Of a DNA stretch of 64,000 nucleotides, positions 39,962 through 48,661 are shown in pieces. The position numbers and the translations under genes were made by a program. Source of the DNA: DATCLS01 sp035265325. GTDB taxonomy: Bacteria > Actinomycetota > Acidimicrobiia > Acidimicrobiales > VFJN01. The first letter of the stretch is position 1. Each line of letters begins with the position of its first letter. The notes beneath the pieces were generated by a model that saw only the letters and a list, made by a program, of their open reading frames with translations, was not told the DNA's origin and did no database searches. The stretch is from assembly GCA_035265325.1 (NCBI GenBank), contig DATFOS010000172.1:32022-96021 (forward strand), read 5' to 3'.

Positions 39962-41197
39962 ATGCAGGCCGTGAACCGACCCCCGCTGGCCGGGCTGCGC
40001 ATCGTGGAGTGCTCGATGCTCGGCCCCGCCGCCGTCACCACGTACCTCGCCGACATGGGCGCCGACGTCATCAAGGTCGAGCCCCCGGGCGGCGACTACG
40101 TGCGCCGGATGACCTGGCCCATCGTCGAGGGGGTGTCGCTGATGCACCTCCACCTCAACCGGGGCAAGCGGTCGGTGACGCTCGACCTGCGACGGCCCGA
40201 GGGCCGGGAGGTGTTCCTCGACCTGGTGCGGGGCGCCGACGCGGTCGTCGAGGCCATGCGCCCGGGCGGGCTCGAGCGGCGGGGCCTGGGCTTCGACGTC
40301 CTCCGGGACGCGAACCCCCGGGTGGTCCTCGTGTCGATCTCGGGCTTCGGCTCGACCGGCCCGTACCGCGACATGCCGAGCCACGGCATCGCCTACGACA
40401 CCTGGGCCGGGCTGGTCACGCCCGCCGTCGACGGCGAGGGCCACACCTACCTGCCCGAGCAGCCCTCGGTCGGCATCCACGCCGGGCCGCTGTTCGGCGC
40501 GCTGGGCATCCTCGCCGGCGTGCTGGCGGCCCGCGAGACCGGCGAGGGGTCGCGCTACGAGGTCGCCCAGTCCGACGCCGCCGCCGCCGTCGACTGGCTC
40601 CGCAGCGAGACGTGGAAGGCCTACGAGCGGCCCGAGGACGAGGTCACCGGCAACGCCTCCGACGGCTACGCCCGCCGGGCGCCCGGCACGGGCGGCATGC
40701 GCGACGCCGTGCGGTACCAGGTCTACGGGTCCAAGGACGGCCACGTCCTGTTCCAGGCGTCCGAGCGGGCGTTCTGGGAGTCCTTCTGCCGCGGGGTCGA
40801 CCGCGACGACCTGTTCGCCCGCTACCCCGGCGAGCCCGTGGCCGACCACGCCCGGGGCAACCGGACGCTCCAGGCCGAGCTCCGGGCCATCTTCCGGCAG
40901 CGAACGACGGCCGAGTGGGTGGCGTTCGGCATGGCCCACGACACGCCGATCGCGCCGGTCAATTCGCCGCGGACCCTGGCCGACGACCCCCAGTTCGCCG
41001 ACCGGCTGGGCTTCCTCCCCCGGGAGGCGCTGGGCGCCGAGCAGCTGCCGCTGCCCCTCAAGGTGGTCGACGGCGAGCTGCCCGTGCCGGCCATGGCGCC
41101 GACGCCCGGCCAGCACACCGACGACGTGCTGCGGGAGACGCTCGGCTATGCCGCCGGCCGCATCGCCGACCTCCGGGCCACCGGCGCCTTGGGCTGA
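39962..41197 (+). CDS. CaiB/BaiF family (class III) CoA-transferase
   Basis: This is a 411-residue class III CoA-transferase. The N-terminal segment LAGLRIVECSMLGPAAVTTYLADMGADVIKVE is split over the usual beta-alpha unit, NRGKRSVTLDL follows, and the catalytic Asp is expected in the central segment near residues 170-175. The C-terminal GQHTDDVLRETLGY is typical. It transfers CoA from one acyl-CoA to another carboxylic acid, activating the substrate of this cluster or recycling CoA. It heads a rightward operon with two acyl-CoA dehydrogenases. A second family member is at 52893-54155. Confidence 0.87.
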   Translation: MQAVNRPPLAGLRIVECSMLGPAAVTTYLADMGADVIKVEPPGGDYVRRMTWPIVEGVSLMHLHLNRGKRSVTLDLRRPEGREVFLDLVRGADAVVEAMRPGGLERRGLGFDVLRDANPRVVLVSISGFGSTGPYRDMPSHGIAYDTWAGLVTPAVDGEGHTYLPEQPSVGIHAGPLFGALGILAGVLAARETGEGSRYEVAQSDAAAAVDWLRSETWKAYERPEDEVTGNASDGYARRAPGTGGMRDAVRYQVYGSKDGHVLFQASERAFWESFCRGVDRDDLFARYPGEPVADHARGNRTLQAELRAIFRQRTTAEWVAFGMAHDTPIAPVNSPRTLADDPQFADRLGFLPREALGAEQLPLPLKVVDGELPVPAMAPTPGQHTDDVLRETLGYAAGRIADLRATGALG

Positions 41198-41202
41198 CGG
41201 CT

Positions 41203-41215
41203 GCATATTTTATAC
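41203..41215. promoter_or_regulatory. AT-rich element GCATA-N3-TATNC
   Basis: GCATATTTTATAC is an imperfect inverted repeat directly upstream of the acyl-CoA dehydrogenase ATG (41220). It shares the pattern GCATA-N3-TATNC with the element at 47378-47390. TATTTTATA also resembles a -10 element placed for leaderless or near-leaderless transcription. The GntR regulator at 43471 is a candidate binder. Confidence 0.5.
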
Positions 41216-41219
41216 GATC

Positions 41220-42413
41220 ATGCCGATGCACCTCCGCGACTCGCCGACCGAGGGGGGCTTCCGGGCCGAGCTGCGCCGCTGGTTGGCCGAGACCGTCCCG
41301 GCGCAGGCGCCCCCGCCCGACCCGCACGACTGGGCCGCCCGGCGCGCCCGCGACACGGCCTGGCAGCGGCTGCTCCACGACGCCGGCTACGCCGGGATCA
41401 ACTGGCCGAAGGAGTTCGGCGGGCGGGGCGCCACCCCGGCCGAGCACCTGATCCTCCTGGAGGAGGCGGCCCGGGCCGGGGCGCCCGACGTCGGCCTCAA
41501 CTTCGTCGGCCTGCTCCACGCCGGCCCCACGCTCATCATGGAGGGCCGGCCCGACCAGCAGGCCGAGCACCTGCCCCGGATCCTGCGCGGCGAGTCGGTG
41601 TGGTGCCAGGGCTTCTCCGAGCCCGAGGCCGGCAGCGACCTCGCCAGCCTGCGCACAAGGGCTGTGCGCGACGGCGACCACTACGTCGTGACCGGCCAGA
41701 AGGTGTGGACGTCCTACGCGACGGCCGCCGACTACTGCGAGCTGCTGGTCCGCACCGATCCCGACGCCCCGAAGCACCGCGGCATCACCTGGCTGATCAT
41801 GCCGATGGACGTGCCGGGCGTCGAGGTCCGGCCCCTGCGCACGATCGAGGGCAGCGACGAGTTCGCCGAGCTGTTCCTCGACGAGGCGCGGATCCCGGTG
41901 GCCAACCGGGTCGGCGCCGAGAACGACGGCTGGCGCGTCGCCCAGGTCACCTTCAGCTTCGAGCGGGGCACGGCGTTCGTCAGCGAGATGCTCGACGCCA
42001 TGAACCTGGTCGAGGGCCTGGCCGGCCTCGCCCGCCGGGTGCCCCGCGGCGCCGGCACCGCGTGGGACGACGCCGGCATCCGCCGCGAGCTGGGCGTCGT
42101 CGCCGCCGAGCTGGACGCCCTGTGGGCCACGACCAAGCGCAACGTCAGCCGGGCCGGCACGGGCACGCTCCCGGTCGCCGGCGGGTCGGCTTTCAAGCTG
42201 GCCTACGCCGACACCCGGCACCGGCTGGGCGACCTGGCGATGCAGGTGCTCGACGGCTCGGCCCTCGCGCTCGGCGAGCTGCCCGGCCTGGGCAACGCCG
42301 CCCAGGTGCACGGCGAGCTGCACTCGCTGGCCGTGAGCATCGCCGCCGGCACCTCGCAGATCCAGCGGAACATCCTGGCCGAGCGCGTCCTCGGCCTCCC
42401 CAAGGAGCGCTGA
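41220..42413 (+). CDS. Acyl-CoA dehydrogenase (FadE-type)
   Basis: This is a 397-residue acyl-CoA dehydrogenase with GYAGINWPKEFGGRGATP, WCQGFSEPEAGSDLASL, GQKVWTSYATAADY and a C-terminal GTSQIQRNILAERVLGLPKER. FAD- and acyl-CoA-binding regions look complete. In steroid and terpenoid pathways such enzymes often work as heterodimers/tetramers with a second subunit; the directly following gene encodes a shorter, divergent dehydrogenase and is the likely partner. The start ATG 41220 lies 4 bases after the AT-rich element; ATG 41226 is an alternative. Confidence 0.85.
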   Translation: MPMHLRDSPTEGGFRAELRRWLAETVPAQAPPPDPHDWAARRARDTAWQRLLHDAGYAGINWPKEFGGRGATPAEHLILLEEAARAGAPDVGLNFVGLLHAGPTLIMEGRPDQQAEHLPRILRGESVWCQGFSEPEAGSDLASLRTRAVRDGDHYVVTGQKVWTSYATAADYCELLVRTDPDAPKHRGITWLIMPMDVPGVEVRPLRTIEGSDEFAELFLDEARIPVANRVGAENDGWRVAQVTFSFERGTAFVSEMLDAMNLVEGLAGLARRVPRGAGTAWDDAGIRRELGVVAAELDALWATTKRNVSRAGTGTLPVAGGSAFKLAYADTRHRLGDLAMQVLDGSALALGELPGLGNAAQVHGELHSLAVSIAAGTSQIQRNILAERVLGLPKER

Positions 42414-42414
42414 C

Positions 42415-43461
42415 ATCCACCTCGACCTCGACGCCGACCAGGTCGCCCTGCAGGAGGGCGTCCGCACGTTCTGCGCCGGCCGCTTCCCGCCCGCGGTGGT
42501 GCGGGCGTCCGCCGACGGGCTGGACCGCGACCGCTGGCGGGAGCTGGCGGAGCTGGGTGTGTTCGGCCTGACCCTCCCGGAGGCCGACGGCGGGACGGGC
42601 CTCGCCGCCGCCGACGCCGTCGTCGTGTTCGAGGAGCTGGGGCGCGCCGTCGTCCCGGGGCCGCTGGTGGCCTCCTCGCTCGCCGCCGGGGCGGTCCCCG
42701 GTGTGGTCGGGGGCGACACGGTCGTGACGCTGGTCGGGCCCGGCCCGGGCGGGCCGGGCTCCCCCGTGCTCGTGGAGCACCTCGACGCCGCCGACGTGGT
42801 GCTCGTCCTCCCCGGCGACGGCACCGACGGCGACCGCGGCGACGGCACCGACGGGCCGATCACCGCCGTCGACGCCGCCGCCGTGCGGGCCGCGGCCCGC
42901 AGCGTCGAGCCGCTCGACCCGGCAACGCCGGTGAGCCTGGTGGAGGCGCTGCCGGCCGGCGACCCGGTCCCCGGCCTCGACGCCGCCGGACTCCGGCGGT
43001 CCGGCTCGTTGCTCACCACCGCCCTGCTCCTCGGCATCGCCGAGGCAACGACGGGCCTCGCCCTGTCCTACGCCCAGGAGCGCACGCAGTTCGGCCGGGC
43101 CATCGGCTCCTTCCAGGCCGTGAAGCACCTGGTCGCCGACATGTTCGCCCGCACCGAGGTGGCCCGGGCCGCCGCCTACGCCGCCGGCGTCCTCGTGGAC
43201 GAGCCCGACCAGGGCGACGCCGCCCGGGCCGTGGCCGCCGCCCGCGTCATGGCCACCCGGGCCGCCGTCGCCAACGGGAAGGCGTGCATCCAGGTCCACG
43301 GCGGCATCGGCTTCACGTGGGAGGCCGACCCCCACCTGTTCCTCAAGCGGGCCTGGGCCCTCGCCCCCCGCTTCGGCTCGCTCGACGAGGCCGCCGAGGA
43401 GGTGGCCCGCCACCTGCTCGCGGCGGGCCGTCCGGCCGGCCCGGCGGGGGGCGACACCTAG
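42415..43461 (+). CDS. Acyl-CoA dehydrogenase, second subunit type; non-canonical start
   Basis: This protein of about 348 residues has DADQVALQEGVRTFCAGRFP at the N-terminus, LGVFGLTLPEADGGTGLA, then a shortened middle domain and a C-terminal domain with RTQFGRAIGSFQAVKHLVADM and QVHGGIGFTWEADPHLFLKR. Such divergent subunits pair with a standard FadE. The conserved N-terminus has no ATG, GTG or TTG in frame. ATC at 42415 has AAGGAG 7 bases upstream and directly follows the previous stop, so I annotate it as the start; GTG 42496 would remove the first helix. A base-call error is possible. Confidence 0.78.
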   Translation: MHLDLDADQVALQEGVRTFCAGRFPPAVVRASADGLDRDRWRELAELGVFGLTLPEADGGTGLAAADAVVVFEELGRAVVPGPLVASSLAAGAVPGVVGGDTVVTLVGPGPGGPGSPVLVEHLDAADVVLVLPGDGTDGDRGDGTDGPITAVDAAAVRAAARSVEPLDPATPVSLVEALPAGDPVPGLDAAGLRRSGSLLTTALLLGIAEATTGLALSYAQERTQFGRAIGSFQAVKHLVADMFARTEVARAAAYAAGVLVDEPDQGDAARAVAAARVMATRAAVANGKACIQVHGGIGFTWEADPHLFLKRAWALAPRFGSLDEAAEEVARHLLAAGRPAGPAGGDT

Positions 43462-43470
43462 GATCGCGTA

Positions 43471-44220
43471 GTGGCCGGCCCCGACCCCACACGCTCGCCC
43501 GACCGTCCCGGTGCCGCCCCGGCGGCGCTGCCGAGCGACGGCGTCGAGAAGCGCCGCAGCAGCGGCGACCTGGCCGCCGACTACATCCGGCGCCTCATCT
43601 TCGACGGCGTGCTGCGCCCGGGCGACAAGGTCAACCAGGACGAGATCGCCCGCATGCTCGGCATCAGCCGCATCCCCGTGCGCGAGGCGCTCATCGGCCT
43701 CGAGCGGGCCGGCGCGGTCACGATCGAGATCCACCGGGGGGCGTTCGTCAGCCCCTTCGACGCCGCCGCCATCCAGGACCACTACGACCTCTACGGGACC
43801 GTCTACGGCTTCGCCGCCGTGCGGGCGCTCGGCCGCGGCGGCCCCGCCGTCGTGGCCGAGCTGGCCCGCCTCGCCGACGGTCTCGCCGTCGAGGACGACC
43901 CGGAGGCGTTCGGCCGGCTCGTCATCGCCTTCCACGGGCGCGTGGTCGCCGCGGCCCGCTCGCCGCGGCTGAAGGTCGTGCTCCAGGCCATGGCGGGGCT
44001 GGTGCCGGGCTCCTTCTTCGCCGTCGTGCCCGAGGCCGTCGAGATCGAGCGCCGGGGCATCCGCGCCATCGTGGCCGCGTTCCAGGCGGGCGACGCCGCC
44101 CGGGCGGCCGCCGAGTACGACCGCACGATGGGCGCGGTCGGCGAGGCGGTCGTGCGCGTGTTCGAGGCCCGGGGCCTCCTGGCCGAACCGGCCGTTAGCA
44201 CGCCGCCGACCCCCGCCTGA
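43471..44220 (+). CDS. GntR family regulator, FCD-type
   Basis: This is a 249-residue protein. After a proline-rich N-terminal extension, a GntR winged HTH spans about 30-95 (DEIARMLGISRIPVREALIGLERAG). An all-helical FCD effector domain follows, with IQDHYDLYGTVYGFAAVRAL and a metal-ligand-like FHGRV. FCD regulators respond to small carboxylates or acyl compounds. It is 9 bases after the dehydrogenase and starts with GTG 43471. The GCATA-N3-TATNC elements at 41203 and 47378 are candidate operators (inference). Confidence 0.85.
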   Translation: MAGPDPTRSPDRPGAAPAALPSDGVEKRRSSGDLAADYIRRLIFDGVLRPGDKVNQDEIARMLGISRIPVREALIGLERAGAVTIEIHRGAFVSPFDAAAIQDHYDLYGTVYGFAAVRALGRGGPAVVAELARLADGLAVEDDPEAFGRLVIAFHGRVVAAARSPRLKVVLQAMAGLVPGSFFAVVPEAVEIERRGIRAIVAAFQAGDAARAAAEYDRTMGAVGEAVVRVFEARGLLAEPAVSTPPTPA

Positions 44221-44248
44221 CCGGCGCCGACCCCCGGCTGACCGGCGC

Positions 44249-44872
44249 TCACCCCTGCCAGGTGGCGACCAGCTCGGCCGTCGTGGTGAGCGTGGCCACG
44301 AGGCCGAGGCTGTTCGCCACCACGGCCTCGCCGTAGGCGACCGGCACGCCGGCCACGGCATCGGTCGGCAGGACGACCTGGTAGGAGCGGGCGACGGCCT
44401 CGAACACGAGGTGCGGGATCGCGATGTTGAGCGACACGCCGGCGACCACGAGCGTGGTCACGCCCTCGTTGCGCAGCAGGCCGTCGAGCGGCCCGGCGCC
44501 GAGCGGCGAGAGGCCGTAGTAGCGGGGCAGGACCACGTCGCCGTCGGCGGGCCCCAACGCCGCCACCGGGCGGACGGCGTCGGCCCCGGCCGCGGTGAGC
44601 ACGCCGGCGCGGCGGGCGCCGGCGAACAGCCGGGCGTTGCGGTTGGCGCCGAAGCCGCCGGGCAGGGTCTCGGCCGTGGCGTGGATCACCCGGACGCCGG
44701 CGGCGCGGCCGGCGGCGAGGAGGTGGGCGAGGGCGCCGACGAGCCCCACCTCCTCGGCGGCCGCCGCCAGCGCCGGGAGGCCGGCACCGGCGCCGACGAC
44801 GCCCTCCTGCACCTCCTGGACGACGACGGCGGTGTGCGCAGGCCGCACGAGCGACGCCAGCTCCACGGGCAC
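44249..44872 (-). CDS. Isochorismatase-fold protein with altered catalytic triad
   Basis: This is a 207-residue isochorismatase/cysteine-hydrolase fold. The usual catalytic Asp position reads VVVQEVQEGV (Asp replaced), the Lys region reads VVLPRYYGLSPL (Arg instead of Lys), and the nucleophile loop reads VVAGVSLNIAIPHLV with no Cys. The Asp-Lys-Cys triad therefore looks lost. It may bind a ligand or use different chemistry. The start is GTG 44872 (or GTG 44866), 4 bases after the upstream SDR stop, so it belongs to the leftward ligase-SDR operon. Confidence 0.74.
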   Translation of the reverse strand: MPVELASLVRPAHTAVVVQEVQEGVVGAGAGLPALAAAAEEVGLVGALAHLLAAGRAAGVRVIHATAETLPGGFGANRNARLFAGARRAGVLTAAGADAVRPVAALGPADGDVVLPRYYGLSPLGAGPLDGLLRNEGVTTLVVAGVSLNIAIPHLVFEAVARSYQVVLPTDAVAGVPVAYGEAVVANSLGLVATLTTTAELVATWQG

Positions 44873-44876
44873 GGTG

Positions 44877-45791
44877 TCACCGGAACCGGAGGCCGACGGC
44901 CCCCGTCCCGAGCAGGTCCTCGGACACCACCCGGCCGAGGGCGGTGGCGTCCCAGCGCTGCTCCCCCGCCGCGGCGGTGGCGGCCTCGCGCCAGCCGTGC
45001 ATCCACACGAGGCGGTCGTGGATGGACCGGATGACCTGGCCCGTCATCAACCCCGACTCGTCGCTGGCCAGCCACGCCACCAGCGGCGAGCTGTTGCCGG
45101 GATCCATCGGCTGCCATTCGCCCTCGGGCACCTCGTCGGTCTCGACGACGGGCGGCGCGCCGGGCATCGTGGCGGTGAGGCGGGTGGCGCCGGAGGGGCC
45201 GATGGCGTTGGCCGTCACCCCGTAGGCCCGCAGCTCGATGGCGAGGGTCTGGGTCAGGCCGACGATGGCGGCCTTGGCGGTGGCGTAGTTGGACTGGCCG
45301 AAGTTGCCGGTGAGCCCGGCGCCGGACGTCGTGTTGATGATCCGCCCCACCACCCGCTCCCCCGCCTTGGCCCGGCCGCGCCAGTGCGCGGCGGCGTGGT
45401 GCGAGCAGCTCCACGTGCCCCGCACGTGCACGCGCATGACGACGTCGAAGTCGTCGGGGCTCATGTTCCAGATGGCGGCGTCGCGGGCGATGCCGGCGTT
45501 GTTGACCAGCACGTCGAGGTGGCCCCACGTGTCCACCGCCTTCTGGACCAGCGCGCCGGCCTTCTCGTGGTCGCCGACGTCGCCGTAGTCGGCCAGGGCC
45601 TCGCCGCCGGCCTTGGTGATGAGGGCGACGGTGTCGTCGGCTGCGTTGCCCGACCCCTCGCCCCGCACCGACCCGCCCAGGTCGTTGACCACGACGGCGG
45701 CGCCGTGCCGGGCCAGCTCGAGGGCGTGGGCGCGGCCGATGCCATGCCCCGCCCCCGTCACGACGGTGACCTTCCCCTCGAGCATCCTCAT
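44877..45791 (-). CDS. SDR oxidoreductase, hydroxyacyl-CoA/hydroxysteroid dehydrogenase type
   Basis: This 304-residue SDR has TGAGHGIGRAHALELARHG, VVNDLGGSVRGEG, NNAGIARD, an active-site Ser in NTTSGAG and YATAK. It is closely related in layout to the SDR at 6329-7240. It probably oxidises a 3-hydroxyacyl-CoA or ring hydroxyl in the second catabolic cluster. ATG 45791 overlaps the stop of the upstream acyl-CoA ligase (ATGA). Confidence 0.82.
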   Translation of the reverse strand: MRMLEGKVTVVTGAGHGIGRAHALELARHGAAVVVNDLGGSVRGEGSGNAADDTVALITKAGGEALADYGDVGDHEKAGALVQKAVDTWGHLDVLVNNAGIARDAAIWNMSPDDFDVVMRVHVRGTWSCSHHAAAHWRGRAKAGERVVGRIINTTSGAGLTGNFGQSNYATAKAAIVGLTQTLAIELRAYGVTANAIGPSGATRLTATMPGAPPVVETDEVPEGEWQPMDPGNSSPLVAWLASDESGLMTGQVIRSIHDRLVWMHGWREAATAAAGEQRWDATALGRVVSEDLLGTGAVGLRFR

Positions 45792-47368
45792 GACGTCGTG
45801 GCTCCTCCGTCGGTCGTGAGCGCCTGGCGCAGCACGAACTTCATGACCTTGCCGTTCGGGTTGATGGGCAGGGCGTCCACGACCTCGACCCGGCGGGGCA
45901 CCTTGAAGTTGGCCATGCGCTCGCGGCACCAGGCGACGACCTCGTCCCCGTCCACCGTGGCGCCGGTGCGGGGCACGACGAAGGCGGCGCCCACCTCGCC
46001 GAGGCGGTGGTCGGGCGCGCCGACGACGGCGACCTGCGCCACCCCCGGGTGCCGCAGCAGCGCCGCCTCGACCTCGGCCGGGTACACGTTGAACCCGCCG
46101 ACGATGAACATGTCCTTCTTGCGGTCGGTGATGCGAATGTTCCCGTCCGCGTCGAGCAGGCCGATGTCGCCCGTCCGGAGCCAGCCGTCGGCGTCGATCG
46201 CCGCCGCGGTGGCCTCCGGGTCGTCGACGTAGCCTCGCATGACGTTGTAGCCCCGCACGAGGATCTCGCCGGGCCCGCCGCCGGGCACGTCCGTCCCGTC
46301 CTCGTCGACGATGCGGACCTCGACGCCCGGCAGGGGCTTGCCCACGGTGGTGGCGATGACCTCGGGCGGGTCGTCCCAGCGGCACACGCTCACCGTGCCC
46401 GTGGTCTCGGTGAGCCCGTAGCCGGTCACGACGTTCTCGAACCCCAGCTCGGCGAGCATCCGCTCGATGACGGACACGGGGACGACCGCGGCGCCGGTCA
46501 CCGACAGGCGCAGCGACGACAGGTCGAACGACGGCAGGTCGGGGTGGTCGAGGATCGTCTGGAAGACCGTCGGCGGCCCCGGGAGGAAGGTCACGCGTTC
46601 CTCGGCGACCCGCGCCATCACCGTCGGCACGTCGAACACGGCCTGGGGCAGCACGGCGGCGCCGGTCAGGACCGAGGCGAGCAGCCCCGCCTTCAGTCCG
46701 GAGGTCTGGAAGAAGGGGAACACGACCAGGTAGCGGTCGTCGGCCCGCAGGCCCACCAGGTCGGCCCACACCTGGTAGACGCACACGCTCGGCCCGTGGG
46801 CGACCATCGCCCCCTTGGGGGCACCGGTCGTCCCGGAGGTGAACATGATGTCGGACACGTCGTCGGGCCCGACGGCGGCGGCCCGGCGGTCGGCCTCCCC
46901 CCGGGCCTCGGCGGTCGAGCGGGCCAGGAAGTCCGGCCAGGCGGTGGCGCCCGCCGGGGCGTCCCCGCCGAGGACCACGCGCTCGCCGAGGGCATCGAGG
47001 CCCGCGACGCCGTCGAGTTGGGCCAGCAGGTCGGTGCCGGCGGCGTCGGTGACGGTGAGCAGCAGCCGGGCGCCGGACGTGCGCAGCACCTGGCCGGCCT
47101 CCTCGCCCTTGTAGCGGGAGTTCAGCGGCACCAGCACGCAACCGGCCAGGTACGTGCCGAACGACGCCACCGCCCAGTCGACGCTGTTCGGCGCCCACAG
47201 GGCCACCCGGTCGCCGGGCGCGAGGCCGGAGACGACCAGCGCCCCGGCCACCGCGCGGGCCTCGTCCAGCAGGTCGGCGTAGGTCAGGCGGCGCCCGTCG
47301 CCCACCAGGGCGTCACGCCCGGCGTGGGTGGTGGCGGCGTGCTGCAACGCCCCCGGGATGGTGTCCAT
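45788..47368 (-). CDS. Acyl-CoA ligase (FadD family)
   Basis: This is a 526-residue ANL-superfamily acyl-CoA synthetase. The P-loop is FTSGTTGAPKGAM, then GYGLTETTG, ITDRKKDMFIVGGFN and catalytic Lys in NPNGKVMKFVL. It resembles the FadD3-like enzyme at 7240-8853 (FLPGPPTVFQ, GLKAGLLAS), so a cyclic or branched carboxylate is plausible. The start is ATG 47368 (or GTG 47374), 9 bases from the AT-rich element at 47378-47390, suggesting a near-leaderless transcript. It is divergent from the amidohydrolase. Confidence 0.85.
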   Translation of the reverse strand: MDTIPGALQHAATTHAGRDALVGDGRRLTYADLLDEARAVAGALVVSGLAPGDRVALWAPNSVDWAVASFGTYLAGCVLVPLNSRYKGEEAGQVLRTSGARLLLTVTDAAGTDLLAQLDGVAGLDALGERVVLGGDAPAGATAWPDFLARSTAEARGEADRRAAAVGPDDVSDIMFTSGTTGAPKGAMVAHGPSVCVYQVWADLVGLRADDRYLVVFPFFQTSGLKAGLLASVLTGAAVLPQAVFDVPTVMARVAEERVTFLPGPPTVFQTILDHPDLPSFDLSSLRLSVTGAAVVPVSVIERMLAELGFENVVTGYGLTETTGTVSVCRWDDPPEVIATTVGKPLPGVEVRIVDEDGTDVPGGGPGEILVRGYNVMRGYVDDPEATAAAIDADGWLRTGDIGLLDADGNIRITDRKKDMFIVGGFNVYPAEVEAALLRHPGVAQVAVVGAPDHRLGEVGAAFVVPRTGATVDGDEVVAWCRERMANFKVPRRVEVVDALPINPNGKVMKFVLRQALTTDGGATTS

Positions 47369-47377
47369 CGGCACATT

Positions 47378-47390
47378 GCATATAATATTC
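47378..47390. promoter_or_regulatory. Divergent AT-rich element with -10-like TATAAT
   Basis: GCATATAATATTC contains TATAAT (47381-47386) reading right and TATTAT reading left, between divergent starts at 47368 and 47417. It shares GCATA-N3-TATNC with 41203-41215, so it may combine overlapping promoters with an operator for a common regulator. Confidence 0.55.
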
Positions 47391-47416
47391 ACAACGTCCG
47401 CCGCCAGGGAGGGCCT

Positions 47417-48646
47417 GTGACCTCGACCGCTCCGGCCGCCACCGCGGCCGCCATCCGGATCCCGAAGATCGTGAGCGTCGACGACCACGTGGTCGAGCCG
47501 GCTCACGTGTGGCACCAGTACCTGCCGGCCGCCTACCGCGACCGCGGCCCGCGCATCGAGCGCCGGGGCATCGCCGGCATGCGCCACGTCGGCGGCGGGC
47601 ACTACGAGCAGGCCTTCGACGACGACGCCCCGCACAAGGCCGACTGCTGGGTGTTCGAGGACCTCGTCTACATCCACAAACGCCACGTCGCCGCCGTCGG
47701 CTACTCGCGCGACGAGATGACGATGACCCCGATGACGTACGACGAGATGCGGCCGGGCTGCTACGACCCGGTGGCCCGCGTCGAGGACATGGAGCTCAAC
47801 CACGTCGAGGCGTCGCTGTCGTTCCCGACGTTCCCGCGCTTCTGCGGCCAAGCCTTCACCGAGGCCAAGGACCACGACCTCGGCCTGGCCTGCGTGCGGG
47901 CCTACAACGACTGGATGGTCGAGGAGTGGTGCGGCGACTCGGGCGGCCGACTCGTCCCCCTCACCATCGTCCCGCTGTGGGACGCGGAGCTGGCCGCCGC
48001 CGAGGTCCGCCGTAACGCGGCGCGGGGCGTGCGGGCCGTGTGCTTCAGCGAGATCCCGCCCCACCTGGGGCTGCCGTCGATCCACACGGGCGCGTGGGAC
48101 CCGTTCTTCGCCGCCTGCGCCGACACGAGCACGGTCGTCGCCATGCACATCGGCTCGTCATCGCGCATGCCGGCCACCTCGCCCGACGCTCCCAACGCCG
48201 TCGCCGCCACGCTGAGCTTCAACAACGCCATGGCGTCGATGAGCGACTGGCTGTTCTCGGGGAAGCTCATCCAGTTCCCGACGCTCACCCTCGCCTACAG
48301 CGAGGGCCAGATCGGCTGGATCCCCTACATCCTCGAGCGGGCCGACACGGTCTGGCAGGAGCACAGGGCCTGGGGCGGCGTGGCCGAGACGATCCCGGAG
48401 CCGCCGTCGACCTACTACTACCGCCAGGTCTACGGCTGCTTCTTCCGCGACCAGCACGGCATCGACGCCCTCGACAAGGTGGGCGCCGACAACATCACGT
48501 TCGAGACCGACTACCCCCACACCGACTCGACGTGGCCGAACACCAAGGCCGTCGCCGAGGAGCTGATGGCGGGCATCCCGCAGGACGTGGTGGACAAGGT
48601 CATGCGCACCAACGCGGTCCGCATGCTCGGCCTCGACCTCGACTGA
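47417..48646 (+). CDS. Amidohydrolase-2 family protein
   Basis: This is a 409-residue amidohydrolase-2 protein. The N-terminal VSVDDHVVEPAHVW contains the usual D-x-H metal motif, followed by VEASLSFPTFPRF, MHIGSSS mid-protein and the late FETDYPHTDSTWP with the conserved Asp. These proteins often accompany steroid and terpenoid degradation genes in actinobacteria, possibly hydrolysing ring-opened or lactone intermediates. GTG 47417 has AGGGAGGG upstream. It is co-directional with, and 15 bases from, the ligase at 48662. Confidence 0.83.
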   Translation: MTSTAPAATAAAIRIPKIVSVDDHVVEPAHVWHQYLPAAYRDRGPRIERRGIAGMRHVGGGHYEQAFDDDAPHKADCWVFEDLVYIHKRHVAAVGYSRDEMTMTPMTYDEMRPGCYDPVARVEDMELNHVEASLSFPTFPRFCGQAFTEAKDHDLGLACVRAYNDWMVEEWCGDSGGRLVPLTIVPLWDAELAAAEVRRNAARGVRAVCFSEIPPHLGLPSIHTGAWDPFFAACADTSTVVAMHIGSSSRMPATSPDAPNAVAATLSFNNAMASMSDWLFSGKLIQFPTLTLAYSEGQIGWIPYILERADTVWQEHRAWGGVAETIPEPPSTYYYRQVYGCFFRDQHGIDALDKVGADNITFETDYPHTDSTWPNTKAVAEELMAGIPQDVVDKVMRTNAVRMLGLDLD

Positions 48647-48661
48647 GCGGCCCGGCCCACC

